64,000 bases of DNA, from assembly GCF_002760665.1 (NCBI RefSeq), contig NZ_PDOB01000009.1:62001-126000 (forward strand). Reading direction: 5' to 3'. Below the pieces are notes generated by a model. That model searched no databases and had not been told where the DNA came from. It saw only the letters and a program-made list of their open reading frames with translations. This stretch comes from Massilia psychrophila. GTDB lineage: Bacteria > Pseudomonadota > Gammaproteobacteria > Burkholderiales > Burkholderiaceae_D. The position numbers and the translations under genes were made by a program. Position 1 is the stretch's first letter. The number at the start of each line of letters is the position of its first letter. This document shows, piece after piece, positions 15,360-25,560 of the stretch.

Positions 15360-18300
15360 ATGACGCAAGCAATTGGGCGCAGCATGCGCAACACAGTGAG
15401 GGCCAGCGGCCCCGGGCGCCTGCTGTTCTGGGGAGTGGGCCTGGCGTTTTCGGTGCAGGTGGCGGCCGTCCTCTACACGCTGGCGCTGCGCATGGTCGAA
15501 GACGACGCGCTCCAGCGTTTCGAGCGCATTGCCCGCAGCGCCCAGTCGGCCCTGGTGACGCGCCTGGACGGCTTTGGCAACCTGGTGCGCGGCACGTCGG
15601 CGCTGTTCGGCGCGGCTGACGGGCCGGTCACGCGCAAGCAGTTCCATCGCTACGTCGAGGCGCTCGACATTGCGCGCAATTATCCGGCGCTCGAAGCGGT
15701 CTGGTTTGCCGCCGCGTTCGATAACTCGGCGCGCGATGTTTTCGTCAACGCGGTCCGCGCCGACCGCAGCCTCGATCCGGCCGGTTACCCCGGTTTTGCC
15801 ATCACGCCGCCGGGCCGCCGCGCTCACCATGAGGTGTTCGTTTTCATCGAGCCGATGGCGCCGTTTGCCGACAAGTTTGGCCTCGACATCGGCGCCGATC
15901 CGGCCGTCGCCGGCGCGCGCGACAACGGCCAGTTCAATGCTTCCGGCGTGCCGGTGATGGTGGCCAAGCCCCAACTCCACCCCCAACTCGGTCTGCGCAT
16001 GTGGCTGCCGGTCTACCGCAACGGCGCCGCTCAGGCCGGCGTTGGCGCACGCCGCGCCGCCTATCTCGGCTCGGTCGGCGTCGGCGTCGGCGTGCCGGCG
16101 CTGGTGCAAGGCGTGATCAAGCAGCTTGCCGTGCCCGGCCTCGAGCTGGCGCTGTATGCGGGGGGGAGCGGCAACAGCGCCGACCGCCCGCTCCCCGAGC
16201 TGGACGCCGCGCCGAGGACGGTATTCCAGGCGGTATTGCCAATCGACTTTAACGGCAGCCTGTGGAAAGCACGCTTCTCCCTACGCGGCGTTGACCTGTA
16301 CAACCGCTTCGACCGGGTATTTCCCCTTGTCGCGCTGGCGATCGGGCTAATCGGCAGCATGCTGTTGTACGCGTTGTTCGTTACCCTGTACTGGTCGCGC
16401 CACACCGCAGTCGAGCAGAGGGTGCTGCTCGACACGGTGCTCGACAGCGTCGACGCCCACGTGTACATGAAGGACCGCGAACGCCGCTTTACCTATATCA
16501 ATGCGCGCACTGCCGAAGCGATGGGGCGCGAGCCGCGCGACGTCATCGGCAAACTCGATCGCGACGTGCTGCCGCCCACCACCGCCGACGCCTATTGGGA
16601 GCAGGACCGCCAGGTGTTCGAACATGGCGCCCACCAGGCCACCCAGTTCGAGTTCGTCCAGCACGACGGCGAGGTGCGCCAGTTCTGGACGGTGAAGGTG
16701 CCAGTGCTGCGCGACGGCCAGGTCAGCGCCGTGATCGGCCTGTCGACCGACGTCACCGAGCTGCACAAGCTGAAGGCACAGGCCGATGCCGCCAACCTCG
16801 CCAAAAGTAACTTCCTGTCGAACATGAGCCATGAGATCCGCACGCCGATGAACAGCATCATCGGCATGTCGCACCTGGCGCTCAAGTCGGCGACCAGCCC
16901 CAAACAGCGCGACTACCTCGAAAAAATCCATCACTCCAGCCAGCACCTGCGGGGGATCATCGACGACATTTTGGACTTTTCGAAGATCGAGGCCGGCAAG
17001 CTCGACCTGGAACTGCTCGACTTCTCGCTCGACAGGCTGATGCAAAATGTCGCCCACCAGCTCGGCGACACCGCCAGCGCGCGCGGCCTGGCCCTTGAAT
17101 TCGACATCGATGCGAACCTTTCTCCCCAGTTGCGCGGTGATCCGCTGCGGCTCGAACAGGTGCTGCTCAACTTCACCGCCAACGCCATCAAATTTTCCGA
17201 CAATGGCGTGGTGCGCATCCGCGCGCGCGGGCTGCAGCAGTCCGACAGCGGCACGCTGGTGCGCTTCGAAGTGGCCGACAGCGGCATCGGCATGACCCAG
17301 GCCGAAGTGGCCGACTTGTTCGCGTCGTTCCACCAGGCCGACCCGTCGACCACCCGCAAATACGGCGGCACCGGGCTGGGACTGATAATCAGCAAGCAGC
17401 TGGCGGAGCTGATGGGTGGCGGCGTCGGGGTCGACAGTACGCCGGGCGCGGGCAGCACGTTCTGGTTCACGGCAAGGCTCGGCAAGGGCGTCAGCTTCAT
17501 GCGGGCGGAATCGGAACCGGAACCGGTGCCGCAGCCGGTGCTTGACCAGATCGCCGGTGCCTGCATCCTGCTGGCCGAGGACAATGTCTTCAGCCAGCAG
17601 GTCTGCCGCGAGCTGCTCGAACAGGCCGGCGCCACCGTGGTGGTCGCCAACAACGGCAGGGAGGCAATCGCCCTGATGCTCCGACGTCGCTTCGATTGCG
17701 TGCTGATGGACTTGCAGATGCCGGTGATGGACGGTTTTGAAACCACGCGCATGATCCGCTCCGACCCGCGCCTGCGCGACGCGGTCGTCATCGCGCTGAC
17801 CGCCAATGCGGGACGCGACGACCAGGCCCGTGCGCTCGCTTGCGGGATGGACGAATTCGTCACCAAGCCGATTTCGCCGAACCTGCTGTTGAAGGTGATC
17901 GCGGGCGCCCTGGGCAAACAGGCGTCGGGCCTGTCCGCTACCGACGGCGTAGTTAGCGCAGTGGCGGCCATGCTCGACATGGCGGCGCTGGCGCAAAGCT
18001 TCGGCGCCAATCCGGACAAGATGCGCAAGTATGCGTTCAGGTTCCTCGACTCGGCGCGCGACGGCCTGGCCGACGTCGCCGATGCACTTGCGCGCGACGA
18101 CTTCGCACGCGCCGCCGACAATGGGCAGCGGATGACGGTTTCCGCGCGGGCGGTCGGCGCAATGGACTTCGCCCGGCTGTGCCAGGAGCTCGCGCAGATC
18201 CGCACCATCGGCGGCTGCGCCGCAAGCACCAACGCGGCGCATTTCTTCGACCTGCTGGCGCGCATGACGGCCCTGCGTGAGCAGCTGGCCACGCACATGG

Positions 18301-18380
18301 CGGTCGAACTGGGCGAGCCGGCGACCGCTGTGCCCGGCGACATGGTTGTCGAAGCCGTCACCCTACCGCCGGGCGCATAA
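15360..18380 (+). CDS. CHASE-PAS hybrid histidine kinase with degenerate HPt
   Basis: A 1006-residue inner-membrane kinase. From the ATG at 15360: first transmembrane helix (about 15-40), periplasmic CHASE domain (about 50-250), second helix (LVALAIGLIGSMLLYALFV, about 325-348), PAS domain (VDAHVYMKDRERRFTYIN onward), HisKA with His491 in MSHEIRTPMNS, ATPase with NAIKFSDN and GGTGLGL, receiver with Asp784 in LMDLQMPVMDG and the KP switch. The C-terminal region resembles an HPt helix but has Gln923 where the phospho-His should be (GQRMTVSARAVGA against the usual H-x-L-K-G-S). An upstream ATG at 15270 is less likely. It lies just after luxI; a functional link is untested. Confidence 0.9.
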   Translation: MTQAIGRSMRNTVRASGPGRLLFWGVGLAFSVQVAAVLYTLALRMVEDDALQRFERIARSAQSALVTRLDGFGNLVRGTSALFGAADGPVTRKQFHRYVEALDIARNYPALEAVWFAAAFDNSARDVFVNAVRADRSLDPAGYPGFAITPPGRRAHHEVFVFIEPMAPFADKFGLDIGADPAVAGARDNGQFNASGVPVMVAKPQLHPQLGLRMWLPVYRNGAAQAGVGARRAAYLGSVGVGVGVPALVQGVIKQLAVPGLELALYAGGSGNSADRPLPELDAAPRTVFQAVLPIDFNGSLWKARFSLRGVDLYNRFDRVFPLVALAIGLIGSMLLYALFVTLYWSRHTAVEQRVLLDTVLDSVDAHVYMKDRERRFTYINARTAEAMGREPRDVIGKLDRDVLPPTTADAYWEQDRQVFEHGAHQATQFEFVQHDGEVRQFWTVKVPVLRDGQVSAVIGLSTDVTELHKLKAQADAANLAKSNFLSNMSHEIRTPMNSIIGMSHLALKSATSPKQRDYLEKIHHSSQHLRGIIDDILDFSKIEAGKLDLELLDFSLDRLMQNVAHQLGDTASARGLALEFDIDANLSPQLRGDPLRLEQVLLNFTANAIKFSDNGVVRIRARGLQQSDSGTLVRFEVADSGIGMTQAEVADLFASFHQADPSTTRKYGGTGLGLIISKQLAELMGGGVGVDSTPGAGSTFWFTARLGKGVSFMRAESEPEPVPQPVLDQIAGACILLAEDNVFSQQVCRELLEQAGATVVVANNGREAIALMLRRRFDCVLMDLQMPVMDGFETTRMIRSDPRLRDAVVIALTANAGRDDQARALACGMDEFVTKPISPNLLLKVIAGALGKQASGLSATDGVVSAVAAMLDMAALAQSFGANPDKMRKYAFRFLDSARDGLADVADALARDDFARAADNGQRMTVSARAVGAMDFARLCQELAQIRTIGGCAASTNAAHFFDLLARMTALREQLATHMAVELGEPATAVPGDMVVEAVTLPPGA

Positions 18381-18427
18381 AAATAGTATGCTGTGGCGCT
18401 GTCGACCCGGCTATTTATCGGAACACC

Positions 18428-21400
18428 ATGGCATCTCCCGTCGCTCCCGGCCTGCTCATCCTGCACGGCAACCAGCTCGAGCAATTGCGCGCCGCGCTGT
18501 TCGGCTGGCTGCGCGACCATCCGCTCGCGCCTCTCGAGTCCGAGATCGTGCTGGTGCAGTCGAACGGGGTGGCCGAATGGCTGAAAATTTCGCTGGCCGA
18601 AAACATCGGCGTCTGCGCGGCGACCCGGGTGGCGCTGCCGGCGCGCTTCCTGTGGGAGACCTACCGCGCCATGCTGGGACGCGGCCAGGTGCCGCAGCGT
18701 TCGCCCTACGACAAGGCGCCGCTGACCTGGCGCCTGATGCGCTTGCTGCCGGTGCTGCTGGCCGAGGAGGTGTTTTCTCCGCTGCGTCATTTCCTTGGCG
18801 ATGGCGATCCGGAACGCCGGCTGCAGCTGACCGAACGGATCTCCGACCTGTTCGACCAGTACCAGGTGTACCGCGCCGACTGGCTCGATGATTGGGCCGG
18901 CGGGCGCGACGTGCTGCGCGGCGCGCGCGGCGAGCAAACGCCGCTGCCGGCCGACCAATTGTGGCAGGCGGCGCTGTGGCGCGCCGTCAACGACAGCCTG
19001 CCCGAGGCGGAACAGCTGAGCGGCCGCGCCACCATCCACAACGCGTTCGTACGCGCCATCGAAGCAGGCGAGGCGCCAGCGGCCAGGCTGCCGCGCCGCG
19101 TGGTTTTGTTCGGCATTTCGGCGCTGCCGTACCAGACCTTGCAGGCAGTAGCGGCGTTGTCGCGCCACTGCCAGGTGCTGCTGGCAGTGCCCAATCCCTG
19201 CCAGTTTTACTGGGGCGACATCATCGAAGGGCACGAGCTGCTCAAGGCGCGCCGCCGGCGCCAGCCGCCGCGCGGCGGCGTCGACCGCGTCAACGTGCCG
19301 ATCGAGGACATGCATACCCACAGCCATCCGCTGCTGGCGGGCTGGGGCCGGCAAGGGCGCGACTTCGTGCGCATGCTCGACGAATTCGACAGCGAGGCGC
19401 AGGGCCGCGTCGACAACCTGCGCGTCGACCTGTTCAGCGAAGGCGAGGGCGACACCCTGCTCGGCCAGGTGCAGGCGGCGGTGCGCGATCTGCTGCCGCT
19501 GTGCGAACATCCGCGCAATGCCGCTGGAGCGGCGCCCTCGCCAGGCGACCGCTCGATCGAATTTCACGTCGCCCACAGCGCGCAGCGCGAAGTCGAAGTG
19601 CTGCACGACCAATTGCTATCGTGGTTTGCTTGCGCATCGGCGTCTCCGTTGCGCCCGCGCGACATCGTCGTGATGGTGCCCGACATCGACACCTTTACAG
19701 CGGCCATCCATGCGGTGTTCGACCAGCACAAGCGCAGCGATCCGCGCTTCATCCCGTTCGAAATCGGCGACATCAAAGACCGCAGCGTCAAGCCGCTGCT
19801 GGTCGCGCTCGAATGGCTGCTGTGCCTGCCGCAGCAGCGCTGCCGCCAGAGCGAAGTGCGCGACCTGCTCGACGTGCCGGCGCTGGCGGCGCGCTTTGGC
19901 CTGCTTGACGCCGACCTGCCAATTCTGGGCCAGTGGATCGAGGGCGCGGCGGTGCGCTGGGGCCTGGACCAGCAGCACCGCAACGGTCTCGGGCTCGGCT
20001 CGGCCGGCGAACAGAACGCCTGGATTTTCGGCGTGCGGCGCATGCTGCTCGGTTACGCCAGCGGGGCCGGCGCCAGTTTTCAGGGCATCGAACCGTACGC
20101 CGAAGTGGGCGGGTTGGACGCCGCGCTGGCCGGTTCGCTCGCCCAGCTGATCGAAACCTTGCTGGCGTGGCGCGCCAGCCTGGACGTCGACCGCACGCCG
20201 GCCGAATGGAATGTTCAAGCGCGTGCGTTGCTGGCGGCCTTCTTCGACGTATCGAGCGAAGCGGATCGCCTGAGCATCGGCCAGCTGCACGACGCCCTGC
20301 AAGCCTGGCTGGAAACCTGCAGCAGCGCCGAATTTGCCGAGCCGGTGCCGCTGGCGGTGCTGCGCGAAGCCTGGCTCGGCGCGCTCGACGAGCCGACGCT
20401 GGCCCACCAGTTCGTCTCCGGCGGGGTGACGTTTTGCAGCCTGATGCCGATGCGAGCGGTGCCGTTTCGTGTCGTCTGCCTGCTGGGGATGAACGACGGC
20501 GACTTCCCGCGCCGCTCGCAGCAGGCCGATTTCGACCTGTTGACCTTGCCCGGCATGGCGCGCCCGGGCGACCGCTCGCGCCGCGACGACGACCGCTACC
20601 TGATGCTCGAGGCGGTGCTGTCGGCGCGCGAGAAGCTGTACGTCAGCTGGGTCGGGCGCAACGTGCGCGACAACAGCGAGCAGCCGGCCTCGGTGCTGGT
20701 ATCGCAGCTGCGCGATTACCTGGCGGCCGGCTGGGACCTGGACCTGGCTGGCATGACCACCGAACATGCATTGCAGCCGTTCAGCCGGCGCTATTTCGAA
20801 CAAGGCGGACTGCCGACCTATGCCGGCGAGTGGCGCGCCGCGCATACCGGCGCACCCTTCGAGGACGACAGCGTGCTGCCGCCGTTCGAGCTGGAACCCG
20901 ATTACCGCCTGAAACTGGGCGAGCTGGCAAATTTTCTGCGGCAACCAGCGCGCTATTTCTTCCGCCGCCGGCTTGGTGTCTGGTTTGCCGACGTCGCTGC
21001 GCTGGGCCAGGACGAGGAGCCATTTTCGTTCAATGCGCTCGAGCGCTATCTGCTCGAGGACAGCCTGCTCGAGGACAGCCAGTTCGACGACGGCCAGTTC
21101 GATGTCAACGGCGCCGGCGCACAGGGCGAAGTGCGCGCCAGCCTGACGGCGCGCGCCGCCAGGCTGGCGCGGGAAGGCGTGCTGCCGATCGGCCTGATCG
21201 GGCGCAAGTGGCAGGAACAGCTGGTCGACGCCCTGCTGCCGGTGCGTACCGCGTGGTTGACGCTGGGCGCGCGCTTCCCGGGCCAGGCGCCGAAGCTGCC
21301 GATCGGCCTGCGTTTCGACGGCATCGAACTCGACGACTGGATCGACAGGCTGCGCACGATGGATGCGGCAGGCGCCCAAGGCGCCGACAACCCTGAGACG

Positions 21401-21898
21401 GCGTGGCTGACGCAGATCTCGTCGAAGGTGCTGGACAAGAAAGGCGGGCCGCGCGGCGACAAGCTGATCGGTCCGTGGGTGCGCCAGCTGGCCGCCGCCG
21501 CTTGCGGTCACAAAGTGACCGGCTACCTGGTCGCGCGCGACGCCATCGTGACGATGGCGCCGCTCGAGGCGCAGCAGGCGCGCACCGAACTGGCCGCCCT
21601 GATAACGCTGTGGCGAAAAAACCTGGACCAGCCGTTGCCGGTTGCCTGCAAGACGGCGCTGGCCCAGCTGCGCGGCGACGACGCGCGCGCCACCTACGAC
21701 GGCGGTTTCGAACTTTCCGGCGAGGTCGACGACCTGTGCCTGGCGCGGCTGTGGCCCGACTTCGCCGCGCTCGCCGCCAGCGGCGAATGGGCCGCCACCG
21801 CCGTCGCACTGTATGGCCCGCTGGCTAACTGGCTCGGCGAGCATATCGCCGTGACAAAGATGGGTGAGCAATCAGCGGAACCGGCGGACCTGTCATGA
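18428..21898 (+). CDS. recC: Exodeoxyribonuclease V subunit gamma (RecC)
   Basis: A 1156-residue protein, the Chi-recognition subunit of the RecBCD helicase-nuclease. The N-terminal SEIVLVQSNGVAEWLKISLAE and ARFLWETYRAMLG blocks are typical of RecC, as are GMNDGDFPR and RRDDDRYLMLEAVLSAREKLYVSWVGRN in the inactive helicase core. It supports double-strand break repair and degrades linear DNA. Its stop overlaps the recB start in ATGA (21895-21898). E. coli has ptrA between recC and recB; it is absent here, as in many other bacteria. Confidence 0.95.
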   Translation: MASPVAPGLLILHGNQLEQLRAALFGWLRDHPLAPLESEIVLVQSNGVAEWLKISLAENIGVCAATRVALPARFLWETYRAMLGRGQVPQRSPYDKAPLTWRLMRLLPVLLAEEVFSPLRHFLGDGDPERRLQLTERISDLFDQYQVYRADWLDDWAGGRDVLRGARGEQTPLPADQLWQAALWRAVNDSLPEAEQLSGRATIHNAFVRAIEAGEAPAARLPRRVVLFGISALPYQTLQAVAALSRHCQVLLAVPNPCQFYWGDIIEGHELLKARRRRQPPRGGVDRVNVPIEDMHTHSHPLLAGWGRQGRDFVRMLDEFDSEAQGRVDNLRVDLFSEGEGDTLLGQVQAAVRDLLPLCEHPRNAAGAAPSPGDRSIEFHVAHSAQREVEVLHDQLLSWFACASASPLRPRDIVVMVPDIDTFTAAIHAVFDQHKRSDPRFIPFEIGDIKDRSVKPLLVALEWLLCLPQQRCRQSEVRDLLDVPALAARFGLLDADLPILGQWIEGAAVRWGLDQQHRNGLGLGSAGEQNAWIFGVRRMLLGYASGAGASFQGIEPYAEVGGLDAALAGSLAQLIETLLAWRASLDVDRTPAEWNVQARALLAAFFDVSSEADRLSIGQLHDALQAWLETCSSAEFAEPVPLAVLREAWLGALDEPTLAHQFVSGGVTFCSLMPMRAVPFRVVCLLGMNDGDFPRRSQQADFDLLTLPGMARPGDRSRRDDDRYLMLEAVLSAREKLYVSWVGRNVRDNSEQPASVLVSQLRDYLAAGWDLDLAGMTTEHALQPFSRRYFEQGGLPTYAGEWRAAHTGAPFEDDSVLPPFELEPDYRLKLGELANFLRQPARYFFRRRLGVWFADVAALGQDEEPFSFNALERYLLEDSLLEDSQFDDGQFDVNGAGAQGEVRASLTARAARLAREGVLPIGLIGRKWQEQLVDALLPVRTAWLTLGARFPGQAPKLPIGLRFDGIELDDWIDRLRTMDAAGAQGADNPETAWLTQISSKVLDKKGGPRGDKLIGPWVRQLAAAACGHKVTGYLVARDAIVTMAPLEAQQARTELAALITLWRKNLDQPLPVACKTALAQLRGDDARATYDGGFELSGEVDDLCLARLWPDFAALAASGEWAATAVALYGPLANWLGEHIAVTKMGEQSAEPADLS

Positions 21899-24800
21899 GC
21901 GAACTGCTGCAACCTTTGATTTTTCCACTGCACGGCTCGCGCCTGATCGAGGCGAGCGCCGGTACCGGCAAGACCTGGACCATCGCCGCGCTGTACCTGC
22001 GGCTGGTGCTCGGCCACGGCGACGGCGACGGCGACGAAGGCGCTGGCACCGGCTTCGGCCGCGCGCTGCTGCCGTGCGAAATCCTGGTGATGACGTTTAC
22101 CCGCGCGGCGACGCGCGAACTGTCGAACCGGGTGCGCGAGCGGCTGGTCGAAGCGGCCGCGTGTTTTCGCGACATGAGCGAATGCATCGACCCTTACCTC
22201 ACCGCGCTGGCGGCGTCGTATCCAGGCCACGCCGAACGCCAGCAAGCCGCATACCGCCTGATGCTGGCCGCCGAGACGATGGACGAAGCGGCGATTTTCA
22301 CCATCGACGCCTGGTGCCAGCGCATGCTGCGCGAGCACGCGTTCGATAGCGGCAGCCTGTTCGACGAAGAACTGGTCAGCGACGAACGCGCGCTGTTCGA
22401 AGACGCTGCCCACGACTACTGGCGGCAGAACGTCTACCCGTTAACTAGCAGCGCGCTGGCGGCCCTGATGGCATGCTGGCCGCATGTCGGCGCGCTCAAG
22501 CAGTCGGTGCGCGAGCTGGTGCGCCGCATCCACCTGCTCGGCGCGGTGCCGGACGTCGAGCTGGCCTCGCTGATCGCCAGCGTAGAGCGGACCCAGAAGG
22601 CCGAACTGGCGGGGCTGAAAGACGGCTGGTTCGAACGCGCCAACCAGATGGAGCAATGGATCGCCGGCCAGCGCGAGCAGGCGCCGAAATGCTTCAACGG
22701 CAACAAACTGCGCGCCGACTCGCTCGTCAAGTGGTTCGAGGCGCTGCGCGCATGGGCGTGCGACCCGGCAATGGTGATGCCGGCCTTGAGCGACACCGCC
22801 TGGCACCGCCTCACGCCTGACGGTATGCTGGACGCCTGCAGCAAAGGCTTTACGGCGGCGGCGCCGGCCAGCTTCGAGCACACCACCGACTTGTGGGACG
22901 CGTTAAAAGCGATCACGCCGCTGTCGCATGCCTTGTACAGCCACGCGGCGTCCAGCATCGCGCGGCGCATCGACGAACTGAAAAAACGCAGCCGCCAGTT
23001 CGGTTTCGCCGACATGCTCGAACGCCTGAAAGCGGCCCTCGAGGGCGAGAACGGCGCGCAGCTGCGCGCCCGCATCACGGCGCAATACCCGGTGGCGATG
23101 GTCGACGAATTTCAGGATACCTCGCCCGATCAGTACGCCATTTTCAACCTGCTGTACCGGGTCGGCGAGAACGACCGCGCCCAGGGCCTGTTCCTGATCG
23201 GCGACCCGAAGCAGTCGATCTACGGCTTTCGCGGCGCCGACATCAACAGTTATTTGGCTGCGCGCGCCTCAACCGCGGGCCGCCATTACCAGCTCGGCAC
23301 CAACTACCGCTCCACTACGGCGGTGGTGGCGGCGGTCAACCAGTTGTTCCTGCACGCCGAGCATGGTTTCGCCGCCGGAGCGTTCAAGTTCAAGAAGGGC
23401 GACGTCAATCCGCTGCCATTCGACGCCGTCCTTGCGCACGGCCGCGGCGAGCGCCTGGTCGGCGTCGACGGACCGTTCCAGGCGCTGGCGGTATGCAGTT
23501 CCGAGCGCGACGACATGGGGGCAAACGAACACCGCGAGTTTTTCGCCCACCATTGCGCCGAGCATATCGTCGCGTTGCTGAACGACCCTGAGGCCGGCTT
23601 CGAGCAGGACGGCGCGCTCACCCGCCTGGTGCCGGCCGATATCGCCATCCTGGTGCGCGACCGCCGCGAGGCGCAAGCGATCCGGCGCGCGCTGGCGCAG
23701 CGCAAGGTGCTGAGCGTCTACCTGTCGGACAAGGATTCCGTGGTCGACAGCGTCGAGGCGGCCGACGTGCTGCGCTGGCTGCAGGCGGTCGCCAATCCGC
23801 TCGACGGCGCCCTGGCGCGGGCCGCGTTTGCGACCCAGACCGCCGGCCTCCCGCTGGCGGCGCTGGCGCGCATCGCGTCCGACGAACTGGCGTGGGAAGC
23901 GCGCGTCGAGCAGCTCAAGGCGCTGCACGCAGTCTGGCAGCGCCAGGGCGTGCTGGCGATGCTGCGCCGCTTCGTGCACGAATTGAACCTGCCGTCGACA
24001 TTGCTGCGCCAGGCAGGGGGCGAGCGCCGCCTGACCAACCTGCTGCACCTGGCCGAACTGCTGCAGTCGGCCAGCCGCGGCCTCGATGGCGAGCAGGCGC
24101 TGATCCGCTGGTTCGCCGAGCAGGTGGCAGGTTTGGGCGAGGGCGGCGAGGGCGGCGAAGAACGCGTGCTGCGCCTCGAAAGCGATGCCGACCTGGTCAA
24201 GGTGGTCACGGTGCACAAGTCGAAAGGCCTCGAATACCCGCTGGTCTACCTGCCGTTCGCCGCCACCGCGCGCAAGACCGACCGCCGCAACCGCAGCTTT
24301 TTCGAGTTCGTCGACGGCGACGACAAGCGCCGGCTCGACCTGGCGCTGTCGGACGAGGCACTGGCTGCGGTCGACCGTGCCCGCATCGAGGAAGACCTGC
24401 GCCTGCTGTACGTGGCGCTGACGCGCGCGCGCCATTTTTTGTGGCTAGGGGTGGCGGCGGTGGCGGCCAGGAAGGCCGGCGAAAACAAACTGCACGAATC
24501 TGCCCTCGGCTACCTGCTGGGTGGCGGCGCGGCGATTGCAGCCCTCGATATGAACGCGCGCTGGGAAACCCTGCGCGGCGGGTCCGGGGCGATCGAACTG
24601 AAGGCGTTGCACGCGCCCGGGGGCGTGACAATGCTTGCGCGTGAGCAGGCGCACAAGCCTCTGGTCGAGGCCGCGGTGTTCGGCGGCCGCGTCGAGCGCG
24701 ACTGGTCGGTCGGATCGTTCACTTCGCTGACGCGCCAGACAAGCGCGGCGCCGATGCACGCCCAGGAAGAGACGATGCTCGAAGAAGCGCCGAAGCAGGC

Positions 24801-25560
24801 GAGCGGGCCTACCCAGGACACGCCGTGGCACCGTTTCCCGCGCGGCCCGGTGCCCGGAAATTTTCTGCACGAGCAGCTCGAGTGCCTGGCGCAGGATGGT
24901 TTTGCCAGCGTTCACGACATCGGCTTCGAGGCGCGCATGAAAGCACGCTGCGAACGCGCCGGCTGGGGCCATCGCAAGGACGACGCCATCGCCTGGCTGC
25001 GCGAGATCGCCATCACGCCGCTGCCGCAGCTTGGCGCGGCCTTGGCGCAGCTGGGCGAAGTGCTGCCCGAAATGGAATTCTGGTTCCCCAGCCGCCATCT
25101 CGACAGCGCCGCGCTCGACGCCCTGTGCACGCGCAGCCTGCTTGAAGGGGTCGCGCGCCCGGCGCTGCCGGAGCGCCAGCTACACGGCATGCTGAAAGGC
25201 TTCGCCGACCTGGTGTTCGAACACGAGGGACGCTACTGGGTGCTGGACTACAAATCGAACGCGCTCGGCGCCAACGACGCCGCCTACGGCCGCGCCGCGA
25301 TGGCGGCCGGAATGGCTGGCCACCGCTATGACGTCCAGGGCGCGATCTACATGCTGGCCTTGCACCGCCTGCTGCGCAGCCGGCTGGGCATCGATTACGA
25401 TCCGGCGCGCCAGCTGGGCGGCGCGCTGTTCCTGTTCCTGCGCGGGATCGCCAACCCGTCGACGCGCGGCTGTTACCTGCTCGAACCGGACCTGGCCCTG
25501 CTCGACGGCCTCGAGCAGCTGCTGGGCGCCGACATAACCGGAAACTCCCCGAATGAATGA
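21895..25560 (+). CDS. recB: Exodeoxyribonuclease V subunit beta (RecB)
   Basis: A 1221-residue 3'-5' helicase with a C-terminal nuclease. Visible motifs: Walker A EASAGTGKTWTIAALYLRL, motif II DEFQDTSPDQ, motif III GDPKQSIYGFRGAD, LGTNYRS, motif V TVHKSKGLEYPLVYLP, motif VI LLYVALTRARH, and in the nuclease domain GFADLVFEHEGRYWVLDYKSN, with the Asp and the D-x-K catalytic residues present. It starts inside the recC stop and overlaps recD by 8 bp, so the three subunits are translationally coupled. An acidic Gly-Asp insertion (GDGDGDEGAG) after the Walker motif is unusual but probably a loop. Confidence 0.96.
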   Translation: MSELLQPLIFPLHGSRLIEASAGTGKTWTIAALYLRLVLGHGDGDGDEGAGTGFGRALLPCEILVMTFTRAATRELSNRVRERLVEAAACFRDMSECIDPYLTALAASYPGHAERQQAAYRLMLAAETMDEAAIFTIDAWCQRMLREHAFDSGSLFDEELVSDERALFEDAAHDYWRQNVYPLTSSALAALMACWPHVGALKQSVRELVRRIHLLGAVPDVELASLIASVERTQKAELAGLKDGWFERANQMEQWIAGQREQAPKCFNGNKLRADSLVKWFEALRAWACDPAMVMPALSDTAWHRLTPDGMLDACSKGFTAAAPASFEHTTDLWDALKAITPLSHALYSHAASSIARRIDELKKRSRQFGFADMLERLKAALEGENGAQLRARITAQYPVAMVDEFQDTSPDQYAIFNLLYRVGENDRAQGLFLIGDPKQSIYGFRGADINSYLAARASTAGRHYQLGTNYRSTTAVVAAVNQLFLHAEHGFAAGAFKFKKGDVNPLPFDAVLAHGRGERLVGVDGPFQALAVCSSERDDMGANEHREFFAHHCAEHIVALLNDPEAGFEQDGALTRLVPADIAILVRDRREAQAIRRALAQRKVLSVYLSDKDSVVDSVEAADVLRWLQAVANPLDGALARAAFATQTAGLPLAALARIASDELAWEARVEQLKALHAVWQRQGVLAMLRRFVHELNLPSTLLRQAGGERRLTNLLHLAELLQSASRGLDGEQALIRWFAEQVAGLGEGGEGGEERVLRLESDADLVKVVTVHKSKGLEYPLVYLPFAATARKTDRRNRSFFEFVDGDDKRRLDLALSDEALAAVDRARIEEDLRLLYVALTRARHFLWLGVAAVAARKAGENKLHESALGYLLGGGAAIAALDMNARWETLRGGSGAIELKALHAPGGVTMLAREQAHKPLVEAAVFGGRVERDWSVGSFTSLTRQTSAAPMHAQEETMLEEAPKQASGPTQDTPWHRFPRGPVPGNFLHEQLECLAQDGFASVHDIGFEARMKARCERAGWGHRKDDAIAWLREIAITPLPQLGAALAQLGEVLPEMEFWFPSRHLDSAALDALCTRSLLEGVARPALPERQLHGMLKGFADLVFEHEGRYWVLDYKSNALGANDAAYGRAAMAAGMAGHRYDVQGAIYMLALHRLLRSRLGIDYDPARQLGGALFLFLRGIANPSTRGCYLLEPDLALLDGLEQLLGADITGNSPNE

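Noticed and set aside
15262-18391. AATAGTATG repeated before the CHASE kinase (twice) and before recC
   Set aside because: Resembles extended -10 sequences, but no -35 at the right distance could be found; short enough to be chance.
16931-19612. An 893-codon minus-strand frame across the CHASE kinase and recC
   Set aside because: It spans two real genes and their junction and reads as low-complexity Arg/Ser sequence.
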